A DNA stretch of 64,000 nucleotides, taken from assembly GCA_021845805.1 (NCBI GenBank), contig JAJZVD010000007.1, positions 1 to 64,000 of the forward strand, written 5' to 3'. The position numbers were made by a program, and so were the translations under genes. The notes under the pieces are model-generated. The model did not search any database. It saw nothing but the letters and a program-made list of their open reading frames with translations, and was not told the DNA's origin. The stretch comes from Pseudomonadota bacterium. GTDB taxonomy: Bacteria; Pseudomonadota; Alphaproteobacteria; Rhodobacterales; Rhodobacteraceae. Positions 45,839-54,206 of the stretch are shown here, in pieces. Each line of letters opens with the position of its first letter. Positions within the stretch are counted from its first letter, which is position 1.

Positions 45839-46666
45839 ATGACAAAACGCAGGAAGATTGCGATCTGTTTCTACGGCATTACCAGATCGCTTGGATTCAC
45901 GGCCGATTCGATCCTTGGGAACATCATCGCGCCGGCGCGGGATCTGGCCGAGGTGAAGATATTTGGTCACTTTTATCGGATGCGGCGGATCGACAATCCG
46001 CGCAGTGGCGAGATGGGCGTTGCCGTCGGCGAAGAATATCACCTGCTTCCCATCGACGGCCTGGAAACCGAAGAACCTGGGGCATGTCTGTCGACCTACC
46101 CGTTCCGTGAAATCCGCGAATGGGGCGACTGGTGGGGGGATGACTACAGATCGCTGACCAATCTGATCCATCAGTTGCATTCCCTCAAAATGGTCCACGA
46201 GGCATCGCGGGCATTCGGCGCCGATGTCACGATCTTTGCGCGTCCGGACCTGCTCTATTACGATACACTCCATCCCGCCTTGCAGCGCGCATTGAATGCG
46301 GATGCCGACCTCGTGCAAGTGCCGCGTTGGCAGCCCTTTGGCGGGCTGAACGACAGGTTTGCCGTGACATCGGGTACCGTTGCCGCCGAGGCGGTTGCGA
46401 CCCGCGTGGATCTCGCGCTCGGGTATTGCAAAGAGAGGCGGGCGCCGCTGCATTCCGAACAGCTTCTGGCCTATGCCGTTGCCGCGCGAAATCTGCCGGT
46501 CGGTCTTCATTCCTTGCGCGCGGGCAGAGTCCGTGCAAACGGTGCCCGCGCAAAGGAGATATTCGACCACAGATTGCGTGGCCGCATTGCGGGAAACGTG
46601 CGGTTTCATCTTCAGCGTGGTCTCGACGCTATGGGGCTTGGCCTTAAAATGAAGCGTGATCAGTAA
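45839..46666 (+). CDS. Unrecognised polysaccharide-locus protein
   Basis: 275 residues from ATG 45839 (AGGG 7 nt upstream; GTG 45836 also possible). It begins KIAICFYGITRSLGFTADSI, then FGHFYRMRRIDNPRSGEMGV, SLTNLIHQLHSLKMVHEASR and VTIFARPDLLYYDTLHPALQ. No transmembrane segment, no clear DxD, although RPDLLYYD might serve. The alternating strand-helix pattern suggests a nucleotide-sugar-type fold. It sits 12 bp after one GT2 gene and 1 bp before another, so a glycosyltransferase or sugar-modifying role is inferred, not shown. Confidence 0.7.
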   Translation: MTKRRKIAICFYGITRSLGFTADSILGNIIAPARDLAEVKIFGHFYRMRRIDNPRSGEMGVAVGEEYHLLPIDGLETEEPGACLSTYPFREIREWGDWWGDDYRSLTNLIHQLHSLKMVHEASRAFGADVTIFARPDLLYYDTLHPALQRALNADADLVQVPRWQPFGGLNDRFAVTSGTVAAEAVATRVDLALGYCKERRAPLHSEQLLAYAVAARNLPVGLHSLRAGRVRANGARAKEIFDHRLRGRIAGNVRFHLQRGLDAMGLGLKMKRDQ

Positions 46667-46667
46667 G

Positions 46668-47585
46668 ATGGTGTCCAGATTTGCCTTGATCGTGCCGACC
46701 CTGAACGGCGGACCGGTCTACCGGAAGCTGCTTGAGGAATTCCGGCGGCAGACATGCCTGCCGGATTGCTTCATCGTCGTTGATTCCGGCTCGTCGGATG
46801 GCACGCTTGAGGCGTCGCGCGATGCCGGTGCGCGCGTCATTTCGATCCGGCCAGAGGATTTCAATCACGGCGCAACCCGGATGCAGGCGCTCGATCATGT
46901 GGACGCGGGGATCGATCTCGTCATGTATCTGACTCAGGATGCCGTGCCTGCGGACCCGGAGTCGTTTGAAAGACTGGTCGCTGTCTTCGCCGATCCGCGG
47001 CTGGGCGCGGCGTTTGGTCGGCAATTGCCCCGCGACGGTGCATCCCGCGTCGAGGCGTTTTCGCGCGCGGCCAATTACGGGGAGGTTCCCTACCGCGTGG
47101 ATCTGGCCGCCCCCGGAAAGCGCCGATTTGAGGAGTCGCGGTTTTCGAATTCGTTCTCGATGTATCGCATCGCCGCATTGCGCGAGGCGGGGGGATTTCC
47201 GGGCGATATCATCCTTGGAGAGGATGTGCTTGCGCATGTCGCAATTCTCTCCAGGGGGTGGGCCACGGAATATGTTCCCGCCGCCACGGTCAGGCATAGC
47301 CACAATTATTCGGTGGTGGAGGAGTTTCGCCGCTACTTCGATATCGGGGTGATGCATCATCGGGCGCAGGCGACGTTGGCGATGTTCGGTCGCCCGCATG
47401 GAAAGGGCCGACAATATCTGCTTGAGGAGGCAAGATTTGCGATGCGCATCAGCCTGCGGGAGGGTTTCGTTTCTGTCGTCAGGAGTTGTGCGAAGTTCTT
47501 CGGCTATCGGCTGGGGCTGATGGAGGCGGCATTGCCGCGATTTTTGAAACGACAGCTGTCGATGCATTGGCGTTTCTGGCGCTGA
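46668..47585 (+). CDS. GT2 family, rhamnosyltransferase-like
   Basis: The 305-residue GT-A enzyme has FALIVPTLNGGPVYRKLLEE, VVDSGSSDGTLEASRDAGAR, FNHGATRMQALDHVD, MYLTQDAVPADPESFERL (TQDA replaces a standard DxD), FGRQLPRDGASRVEAFSR, SNSFSMYR and HSHNYSVVEEFRRYFDIGVMH. These segments are typical of bacterial rhamnosyltransferases, fitting the adjacent dTDP-rhamnose genes. ATG 46668 lies 1 bp after the previous stop. Confidence 0.9.
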   Translation: MVSRFALIVPTLNGGPVYRKLLEEFRRQTCLPDCFIVVDSGSSDGTLEASRDAGARVISIRPEDFNHGATRMQALDHVDAGIDLVMYLTQDAVPADPESFERLVAVFADPRLGAAFGRQLPRDGASRVEAFSRAANYGEVPYRVDLAAPGKRRFEESRFSNSFSMYRIAALREAGGFPGDIILGEDVLAHVAILSRGWATEYVPAATVRHSHNYSVVEEFRRYFDIGVMHHRAQATLAMFGRPHGKGRQYLLEEARFAMRISLREGFVSVVRSCAKFFGYRLGLMEAALPRFLKRQLSMHWRFWR

Positions 47586-47625
47586 CGTCGGGCGTGCAGA
47601 TCAGGCGTGGTGGTGGGAGAGGCGG

Positions 47626-48930
47626 TTGGAACTCGAGCGGAACATTCTCAGAGCGATGGCGAAGAGCCTGGCGAGCAAGTACTCGACCTATCTCGTCAAT
47701 GCGGCCTCGCTGGTTCTGCTTTCGCGGATTTTCGGCCCCGAGACCTTCGGACTGGTGGCCGCGTCGATGATCTTCTTCACGCTTGCCCAACTTCTCGGCG
47801 AGGCCGGCCTGACTCCTATCATTATCAATCTGAGCAGCCTGCCGACGAGAGATCGGGACGGGCTGTTTACCCTGTCGCTGCTGATCGGGTGCGGTTTTGG
47901 GATTGTGATGCTGCTTCTGGCGCAGCCGTTGGCCGCCTTCTTTCGGGACGGGCGTGTGACCGTTCCGATTCGCATGATGGCTGTGGCGCTGCCGTGGCTT
48001 GCCGGAAGTTCGATCCCGACGGCATTCATCCTGCGCGATCAGAAGTTTCATCTTCTGGCGATCGCGGGGATTGCTGCCGAGGTCGGCTCGGTCATGGCTT
48101 GCCTGACACTGCGACCGGTTCTGGGCGATGTCGGGGCGCTTTCGGCGAAGATGCCGGTTTCATCCGCCATCGCGTTCCTGATTCTGCATCGGTTCGCGGG
48201 CAGGACGCAGTTCGGAAGGCCGTGGCCCGGGGTGAAGCTTTGGGCCATCGGAGCGCTGTGGCGGCAATCGACGTTTCAGTTCCTGTTCAACCTGATGAAC
48301 TTCCTGTCGCGTAATGCCGACAACGTTCTGGTGGGTCGGTTTTTTGGTCTGCTGTTGCTGGCCTATTACGACAAGGCCTATCAGTTGATGCGCTATCCAT
48401 TATTGCTGCTATCCTTTGCCATTGTTCCGGCGATTCAGCCTGCCATCAGGCATATTCGCGACGATCCGATGCGCGCGGCGCGCGTGAATACCTATTTCGC
48501 GGTCAGGCTGGCCGCCGTCGGCTGGATTGGCGCGGTTCTGTTGTGGTTCACCGCGGAGCCGATCGTGTCGCTGCTTCTGGGCGCGCATTGGGCAATAAGC
48601 GGGAATATCCTGAGCATCCTTGCCGCGTCAATTCCGGCGCAGGTTGTGGCGGCCACGAGTGGGGCATTCTATCAGGCCTTCGACCGGAACGGCACGCTGC
48701 TGCTGACGGGCGCATTGACGGCCGCGATCAATCTTGTGGGCATGCTGGTGGGCATTCAGATCGGAACCCTTTCGGCGCTCGCGACATGCCTTGTGGTGGC
48801 TTTCGCAGTTTCGTTCATGGTGAACTACATCATCCTGTACCGCCTTGTCTTTCGCCACTCTCCGCTTCGCTTCTTTGGTCTTGTCGGCCCCTTGGTCTAT
48901 TCGCCATTGTTGTTGTTGCTGATGAGATGA
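47626..48930 (+). CDS. Lipopolysaccharide/exopolysaccharide flippase (Wzx/PST family)
   Basis: The 434-residue protein has 12-14 predicted membrane helices. The N-terminal ASKYSTYLVNAASLVLLSRI, then FGPETFGLVAASMIFFTLAQ and a middle SRNADNVLVGRFFGLLLLAYYDKAYQ match the WzxC/AmsL-type polysaccharide transporter family. It should flip the undecaprenyl-linked repeat unit. Start is TTG at 47626 with GGGAG 7 nt upstream; ATG 47656 is the alternative. Its stop overlaps an ATG at 48927 that opens a decayed gene. Confidence 0.92.
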   Translation: MELERNILRAMAKSLASKYSTYLVNAASLVLLSRIFGPETFGLVAASMIFFTLAQLLGEAGLTPIIINLSSLPTRDRDGLFTLSLLIGCGFGIVMLLLAQPLAAFFRDGRVTVPIRMMAVALPWLAGSSIPTAFILRDQKFHLLAIAGIAAEVGSVMACLTLRPVLGDVGALSAKMPVSSAIAFLILHRFAGRTQFGRPWPGVKLWAIGALWRQSTFQFLFNLMNFLSRNADNVLVGRFFGLLLLAYYDKAYQLMRYPLLLLSFAIVPAIQPAIRHIRDDPMRAARVNTYFAVRLAAVGWIGAVLLWFTAEPIVSLLLGAHWAISGNILSILAASIPAQVVAATSGAFYQAFDRNGTLLLTGALTAAINLVGMLVGIQIGTLSALATCLVVAFAVSFMVNYIILYRLVFRHSPLRFFGLVGPLVYSPLLLLLMR

Positions 48931-49145
48931 AGCTATTCATCGCGACGCAAATGTATCGGAAGAGGCGAAATCGACCTTCGGAGATTGGCTCCGGTTCTGG
49001 CAGCGGTTGCAATCGGGCAAGGGCTTTCGTTTCGGGTTCTGTGCGTGTCGGGGGTCGATCCGTCGGTTGTATTCTTTCGGAAAAGCGTGCAGTGTCCGCG
49101 CGTGCGGGCATGATGTGCTTGGATCTCGATGGACGCCCTGAATAG
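48927..49145 (+). pseudogene. Decayed 5' end of a glycosyltransferase gene
   Basis: The ATG at 48927 overlaps the flippase stop (ATGA), like other couplings in this locus. It reads MKLFIATQMY, typical of family-4 glycosyltransferase starts, but then loses sense and stops at 49145. Adding one C at about 48956 gives MKLFIATQMYPEEAKSTFGD, much more like the family; a third frame reads FRVLCVSGVDPS. A single deletion plus further damage and 3' truncation would explain this. Confidence 0.4.
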
Positions 49146-49162
49146 CCGGGATCCGTTATGGT

Positions 49163-50224
49163 GTGCAGAGGAGACGGGGCTTGTTTGGAGGTGCATTCAG
49201 GGTTGCCAGGTCGAAAGTGCCGACAGCGTTGCAACCGGAGACCGTCTGGCAAGTCTATCGGCTTCAGTATGCCATTCTGCTTGCAATTGTTGGATCTTAT
49301 GTTGTCGGCACGCAGGCTTTTGGCAACACCGTCGACTGGTCTGTCTATACGCGCTACTATGACGTCTATCTGTTCGGTGGCCGGGAATATTATCAGCTGG
49401 ATCCTGCATTCAGGCTGCTGTTTTCGATCTTTGCCTTCTTCAGGCTCCATCTGCAATATGTTCTTTCCATTCTGGTTTTTGTATCGCTTCTGATCAAACT
49501 CCTTGTGCTGACATCGTTGTCGCGTTCGAGCCTGCCTGCCACATTCTATCTTTTTGCGCTCTTCGGCCTGCACGAATATACGCAGGTGCGGGTCGCGTTT
49601 GCGCTTTCCTTCATCTATCTCTTTGTGTGGCTGATGGAGCGTGGCCACCGGGTCCGAATCCTATGGGTGATTGCGCCGTTCTTTCACATGTCCACCCTTG
49701 TGTTCGCGGCCGTTGTCGTGATGTGCAGGCCCTTTCGGGAAAAGTCCTTTTGGTTCAAGGTTGGCGTCTGCACGGGGTTCATCGTTGCTTTGGCCGGGAG
49801 CCTGCATCTTGTGAGCGCCGTTTTTTCAAGTTCAAACCTTGTGAATTATCTGAACGGCTATGACAGCGGCCGGGTTCCGAAGGTATTTTCGATCACTAAC
49901 ATGATTTTTGCAACCTATTCCGTTCTGTTGATCAGGATCGGGGTGCACCGGTGGTCGAAGGCGTCAGAGCTGATCGTTCTGGCGACGATCCTGGCAATTC
50001 CGGCCATCTTTGCGTTTTACAGTGAGCCGGTGCTTTCGGACAGATTCAAGGAGTTCTTTTTCGCTTTCTCTCCAATTTCGTTCGCCTTGGCTCTTCGAAG
50101 GTTCCGGAGGACGCCCGCGATGATCCTGCTTGTCGTAAGCTTCGTGCTTTTTTCGCTTTCTTCCACGGTCGTGTACATAAACAACGGGATTTATCCGTCG
50201 CTGAAGCCATATGCCTTGCGTTGA
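49163..50224 (+). CDS. EpsG/Wzy-like polysaccharide polymerase
   Basis: The 353-residue protein has about ten hydrophobic segments and a loop GNTVDWSVYTRYYDVYLFGGREYYQLDPAF of the EpsG/Wzy type (spanning about 54-83). A second half contains SLHLVSAVFSSSNLVNYLNG and FYSEPVLSDRFKEFFFAFSP. It should polymerise the flipped repeat units on the periplasmic side. Start uncertain: GTG 49163 is used, but AGGAG lies 7 nt before an in-frame TTG at 49181. Last gene of the polysaccharide locus; third positions are notably AT-richer than in the flanks. Confidence 0.8.
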   Translation: MQRRRGLFGGAFRVARSKVPTALQPETVWQVYRLQYAILLAIVGSYVVGTQAFGNTVDWSVYTRYYDVYLFGGREYYQLDPAFRLLFSIFAFFRLHLQYVLSILVFVSLLIKLLVLTSLSRSSLPATFYLFALFGLHEYTQVRVAFALSFIYLFVWLMERGHRVRILWVIAPFFHMSTLVFAAVVVMCRPFREKSFWFKVGVCTGFIVALAGSLHLVSAVFSSSNLVNYLNGYDSGRVPKVFSITNMIFATYSVLLIRIGVHRWSKASELIVLATILAIPAIFAFYSEPVLSDRFKEFFFAFSPISFALALRRFRRTPAMILLVVSFVLFSLSSTVVYINNGIYPSLKPYALR

Positions 50225-50337
50225 ACGTTCGGAATTGCTGAGCGGCGAGAGGGCATTTGTGGGCGAATGTGCGGTGTGCCGTCGTGGCGGACCGCCTTGT
50301 GCGACGCGGAGCGAACGGGTGGTCGGTCCGTTCCGCA

Positions 50338-52080
50338 TCACTCGGGTGCGGGTTCCACCCCCCCCAGCCGCGCCAGCATGGCCTTTGCGATCTCGCGTTC
50401 GCCCATGATGACGGTATCGGCGCCGAGGGTCTTGAGGTGGTCGACCTCGGCGTCGGAATGGGCGCGGCCGATCACCCGGAGGGCGGGGTTCTGGCGGCGG
50501 GCCTTTTCCATGGCCGTGCCGGCCTCGAAGGTCTCGGGGATGGCCACGACGAGGCTGTGCGCGGCGGCGATGTTGGCGCGGGCGAGGCTGTGGTCGGAGG
50601 TGGCGGCGCCGACCGCGCCTTCGCCGCCCGCGGCGCGCAGCGCGTCGATCCGGGCGTCGGAGGCGTCGATCACGAAGACCGGGGTGCCCGCGGCGCGCAG
50701 CCCCGCCGCGACCAGGCTGCCGACCCGGCCGTAGCCGATGATGACGGTGTGGCCGGTCAGCATGGTGGGCTGTTCGCCCTCGTCCTCGGGCAGGGGGGCG
50801 GGGGGCACGGGGTCGGCGGGCAATTCGAGCCGGGTCTTGAGGCGGTCGGCCAGCCAGAACATGGCCGGGTTGAGCAGGATCGAGACGATGGCGCCGGCCA
50901 GGATGAGGTTGCGCGCCTCGTCCGTCATCAGGTGCAGCGAGACGCCCAGATCGGCGAGGATGAACGAGAATTCGCCGACCTGTGCGAGGCTGGCCGCGAT
51001 GGTCAGCGCGGTGCCCAGGCTGCGGCGGAAGCTGCGCACCAGCGCGAAGGCCACCACCGACTTGCAGAGCAGGATGATGGCCAGCGTTGCCAGCAGCGGC
51101 AGCGGCCGTTCGAGGATGATCGCCGGGTCGAAGAGCATGCCGACCGAGACGAAGAACAGCACCGCGAAGGCGTCTCGCAGCGGCAGGCTTTCCTGCGCGG
51201 CGCGGTGGCTCAGTTCGCTTTCCGCCAGGATCATGCCGGCGAAGAAGGCGCCGAGCGCCAGCGACACGCCGAAGAGCATCGCCGCGCCATAGGCCACGCC
51301 AAGCGCGATGGCCAGGACGCCCAGCCGGAACAGCTCGCGGTTGCCGGAATGGGCGATGCTGTGCAGCACCCAGGGAATGACGCGGCGGCCCACCACCAGC
51401 ATGAGGCCGACGAAGGCCGCGACCTTCAGCAGCGTCACGAGGATGATGCCCGAGAGGCCGAAATCCACGCCCACCATGCGGCCGATCGCCACCGCCAGCG
51501 GGTCTGGGGTGGCGCTGTCGCCGGTGCCGATGCTGACCGCGGCGGGGATCAGCACCAGCGTCAGCACCATCGCGAGGTCTTCGACGATGAGCCAGCCCAC
51601 CGCGATGCGGCCGCGGTCGGTGTCGAGGATGTGGCGGTCTTGCAGCGCGCGCAGCAGCACCACGGTGGAGGCGACCGACAGCGCGAGGCCGAAGACCAGG
51701 CCGCCGCCCGTGGTCCAGCCCATGCCCCAGCCGAAGAGCAGGCCCAGAAGCGCGGTGACGGCGATCTGGGCGATGGCGCCGGGCACCGCGATCAGGCGGA
51801 CCGACATCAGATCCTTCAGCGAGAAGTGCAGCCCGACGCCGAACATCAGCAGGATCACCCCGATCTCGGCCAGTTGCGGCGCGGCGTGCTGATCGGCCAC
51901 GAAGCCCGGGGTATGGGGGCCGACAAGGATGCCCGCGCAGAGATAGCCCACCAGCGTGGGCAGGCGCAGCCGGTTGGCCAGCGCGCCCAGGATGAACGCC
52001 AGAACGAAGCCCGCGACGATCGTCGTTATCAGCGGCGTGTCGTGCGCGATGGCGGTTCTCCTGGCGGGTGGGGTTCGCAT
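50338..52080 (-). CDS. KefB/YbaL-type monovalent cation:proton antiporter with RCK domain
   Basis: The 580-residue protein has 12-13 helices of the CPA2 exchanger fold (PTLVGYLCAGILVGPHTPGF; LFGVSLALGAFFAGMILAES), then a cytoplasmic NAD-binding TrkA-N/RCK domain (HTVIIGYGRVGSLVAAGLRA, about 420-439). It should exchange K+ or Na+ for protons. The family N-terminus normally begins at HDTPLITTIV, but that point is preceded by an ATC codon (52050) with AGGAG 7 nt upstream. The only upstream ATG, at 52080, has no ribosome-binding site and is annotated here with reserve. Confidence 0.88.
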   Translation of the reverse strand: MRTPPARRTAIAHDTPLITTIVAGFVLAFILGALANRLRLPTLVGYLCAGILVGPHTPGFVADQHAAPQLAEIGVILLMFGVGLHFSLKDLMSVRLIAVPGAIAQIAVTALLGLLFGWGMGWTTGGGLVFGLALSVASTVVLLRALQDRHILDTDRGRIAVGWLIVEDLAMVLTLVLIPAAVSIGTGDSATPDPLAVAIGRMVGVDFGLSGIILVTLLKVAAFVGLMLVVGRRVIPWVLHSIAHSGNRELFRLGVLAIALGVAYGAAMLFGVSLALGAFFAGMILAESELSHRAAQESLPLRDAFAVLFFVSVGMLFDPAIILERPLPLLATLAIILLCKSVVAFALVRSFRRSLGTALTIAASLAQVGEFSFILADLGVSLHLMTDEARNLILAGAIVSILLNPAMFWLADRLKTRLELPADPVPPAPLPEDEGEQPTMLTGHTVIIGYGRVGSLVAAGLRAAGTPVFVIDASDARIDALRAAGGEGAVGAATSDHSLARANIAAAHSLVVAIPETFEAGTAMEKARRQNPALRVIGRAHSDAEVDHLKTLGADTVIMGEREIAKAMLARLGGVEPAPE

Positions 52081-52268
52081 CTTTATGGAAGCGGGGGGCG
52101 GGCTTGTCCAGCCGGGGCGCGGCGGCGCGGGGGGTGCGGCAGGGGGCGCGGGCCTGCCTGCGGGCGGCGGGCGCGACCCGCGCGCAGAAGCGGCGCGCGG
52201 GCCGCGTTTTGAGGGGTGACATCGGGCCTGCGCGGGGCTATCGGCTTGGGCATCTGATTCCTTCGGAG
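52081..52268. other. Divergent gap upstream of antiporter and ABC transporter
   Basis: 188 bp of GC-rich sequence between the antiporter 5' end and the structured leader of the ABC transporter. It should contain promoters for both directions, but I see no strong -35/-10 pair and no gene. Confidence 0.35.
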
Positions 52269-52425
52269 ATGGCAGACGCCATGGAAAGTCGATCACGAAG
52301 TCTGTTCGGCTGATCGGCTGGCACCAGGGTTCCCCGTGCCGGCTGATCGCTCAGCGGCATGAGGAGGTTCCGGTGCAGAAACTGGTTCAACGCGCATCGT
52401 CCTGCGTGCCTTTCGGCACGATGCG
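52269..52425 (+). ncRNA. Structured 5' leader, candidate riboswitch or attenuator
   Basis: Four stem-loops precede the ABC permease gene: ATGGC-AGAC-GCCAT (52269-52282); a 7-bp stem CTGGCAC/GTGCCGG (52318-52342); GCTGA-TCGC-TCAGC (52342-52355); and a long hairpin CGCATCG/CGATGCG with inner TGCC/GGCA (52393-52425). A second GCTGA copy at 52309-52313 could compete for the same TCAGC, and TTCCCC (52330-52335) could pair with the ribosome-binding site AAGGGGGGA (52440-52448). This is the layout of a translational switch. I could not match it to a named riboswitch class. Confidence 0.45.
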
Positions 52426-52452
52426 GCCCGGTCTGTGGCAAGGGGGGAGCGC

Positions 52453-54189
52453 ATGACCCTGTCGATCATTCCCATCGCGGCGCACCGTCGGCTGCCGCGG
52501 CTGGGGGTCTGGGATGCGGTGGCCGTGGCGCTGGCGGTGGGCCTGCTGGCCGCGCTGGCGGCGGCCAGCCACGGCATCGCGGCGCCGCTGCCCGCAAGCG
52601 GGGCGGCCATCACGCTCGACCCCTGGGCACTGCCCGGCTATGCGCTGCGCACCGCGCTGAGGATGCTGGTGGCGTTGGCGCTGTCCTTGCTGTTCACGCT
52701 GATCTATGCGACCGCCGCGGCCAAGAGCCGGCGGGCGGAAATCGTGCTGGTGCCGATCTTGGACGTGTTGCAGTCGGTGCCGATCCTGGGCTTCATCTCG
52801 GTCACGGTGACGTTTTTCCTGTCGCTGACGCCGGGCCGCACGCTGGGCGCCGAATTCGCCGCGATCTTCGCCATCTTCACCAGTCAGGCCTGGAACATGG
52901 CGTTCAGCTTCTACCAGTCGCTGCGCACCATCCCGACCGAGCTGACCGAGGCCAGCTATTCGCTGCGCCTGGGCCCCTGGATGCGGTTCTGGAAGCTCGA
53001 GGTGCCCTTCGCGACGCCCGCGCTGATCTGGAACATGATGATGTCGATGTCGGGCGGCTGGTTCTTCGTCGTGGCGTCCGAGGCGATCAGCGTGGGAAAC
53101 ACCACCATCGCTCTGCCGGGGGTGGGGTCTTACATCGGGCTGGCGATCGAACAGCGCAACCTGGCGGCCATCGGCTATGCGGTGCTGGCGATGCTGGTCG
53201 TGATCCTGGTGGTCGATCAGCTTCTGTTCCGGCCGCTGATCGCCTGGGCGGACCGCTTCCGCTTCGTGCAGGAGACCGAGGCCGCGCCGCCGGATTCCTG
53301 GGTGCTGACGACGCTGCGCCGCTCGCGGCTGGTGGAATGGCTGGTGACGCCGGTCGGGCGGCTCTGGGCCTGGTCGTATCATGCGGCGCCGAAGGGGCGC
53401 GAACGGATGCCGCTGCCGCCGCAGCAGGTGGTGCGGCGCAGGCTGGGCGCGCCGGATCTGGCCTGGCGGGCGGCGGTGCTGGTCGGGCTGACCTGGGTTG
53501 TGTGGCAGATCGTGCGCTATGTGCTGTCGGGCGTGGCCCCGGCCGAGGTGCTGACGCCGGTGATCGCCGGGGGGCTGACGCTGGTGCGGGTGATGGTGCT
53601 GATCGCGCTGGCCAGCCTGATCTGGGTGCCGGTGGGCGTCTGGCTGGGCCTGCGGCCGAAGGCGGCACGGATCGCCCAGCCGATCGCGCAGTTCCTGGCG
53701 GCCTTTCCGGCCAACCTGCTGTTTCCGGTGGCGGTGTCGGCCATCGTGGCGCTGCGGCTGGACCCCGACATCTGGCTGAGCCCGCTGATGGTGCTGGGCA
53801 CCCAGTGGTACATCCTGTTCAACGTGATCGCGGGGGCTTCGACCCTGCCCACGGAACTGCGCGACATCGGCACCAGCCTGCATGTGCGCGGCTGGCTGTG
53901 GTGGCGCAAGGTGGCGCTGCCCGCGGTGTTTCCGTTCTACATGACGGGGGCGCTGACCGCCTCGGGCGGGTCGTGGAACGCGGCCATCGTGGCCGAGGTG
54001 GCGACCTGGGGCGACAAGACGCTGCGCGCCCACGGGCTGGGCGCCTATATCGCCGATGCCACCACGGCGGGGGATTTCCACCGCATCGTGCTGGGGATCG
54101 CGGTGATGAGCCTGTACGTTCTGATCCTGAACCGCGCCTTCTGGCGCCCGCTCTACCTCTTTGCCGAACGCAAGTTCCGCCTGAACTGA
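52453..54189 (+). CDS. ABC transporter permease, two fused BPD domains (NitT/TauT-like)
   Basis: The 578-residue inner-membrane protein joins two permease domains, each with an EAA loop region (ELTEASYSLRLGPWMRFWKL in the first; ELRDIGTSLHVRGWLWWRKV in the second), separated by a cytoplasmic linker of about 70 residues. The domains resemble SsuC/TauC. No substrate-binding protein gene is next to it, so the substrate (nitrate, sulfonate, bicarbonate or other) is unknown. AGGGGGGAGC precedes the ATG. Preceded by a structured leader; the ATPase starts 17 bp downstream. Confidence 0.9.
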   Translation: MTLSIIPIAAHRRLPRLGVWDAVAVALAVGLLAALAAASHGIAAPLPASGAAITLDPWALPGYALRTALRMLVALALSLLFTLIYATAAAKSRRAEIVLVPILDVLQSVPILGFISVTVTFFLSLTPGRTLGAEFAAIFAIFTSQAWNMAFSFYQSLRTIPTELTEASYSLRLGPWMRFWKLEVPFATPALIWNMMMSMSGGWFFVVASEAISVGNTTIALPGVGSYIGLAIEQRNLAAIGYAVLAMLVVILVVDQLLFRPLIAWADRFRFVQETEAAPPDSWVLTTLRRSRLVEWLVTPVGRLWAWSYHAAPKGRERMPLPPQQVVRRRLGAPDLAWRAAVLVGLTWVVWQIVRYVLSGVAPAEVLTPVIAGGLTLVRVMVLIALASLIWVPVGVWLGLRPKAARIAQPIAQFLAAFPANLLFPVAVSAIVALRLDPDIWLSPLMVLGTQWYILFNVIAGASTLPTELRDIGTSLHVRGWLWWRKVALPAVFPFYMTGALTASGGSWNAAIVAEVATWGDKTLRAHGLGAYIADATTAGDFHRIVLGIAVMSLYVLILNRAFWRPLYLFAERKFRLN

Positions 54190-54206
54190 CCGGAAGGAGA
54201 ACCGCG

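Noticed and set aside
52269-52452. Naming the ABC transporter leader as a guanidine-I, Mn2+ or TPP riboswitch
   Set aside because: CAGGGTTCC and the GC hairpins are suggestive, but the conserved cores of those classes as I know them are missing, so only a generic structured leader is claimed.
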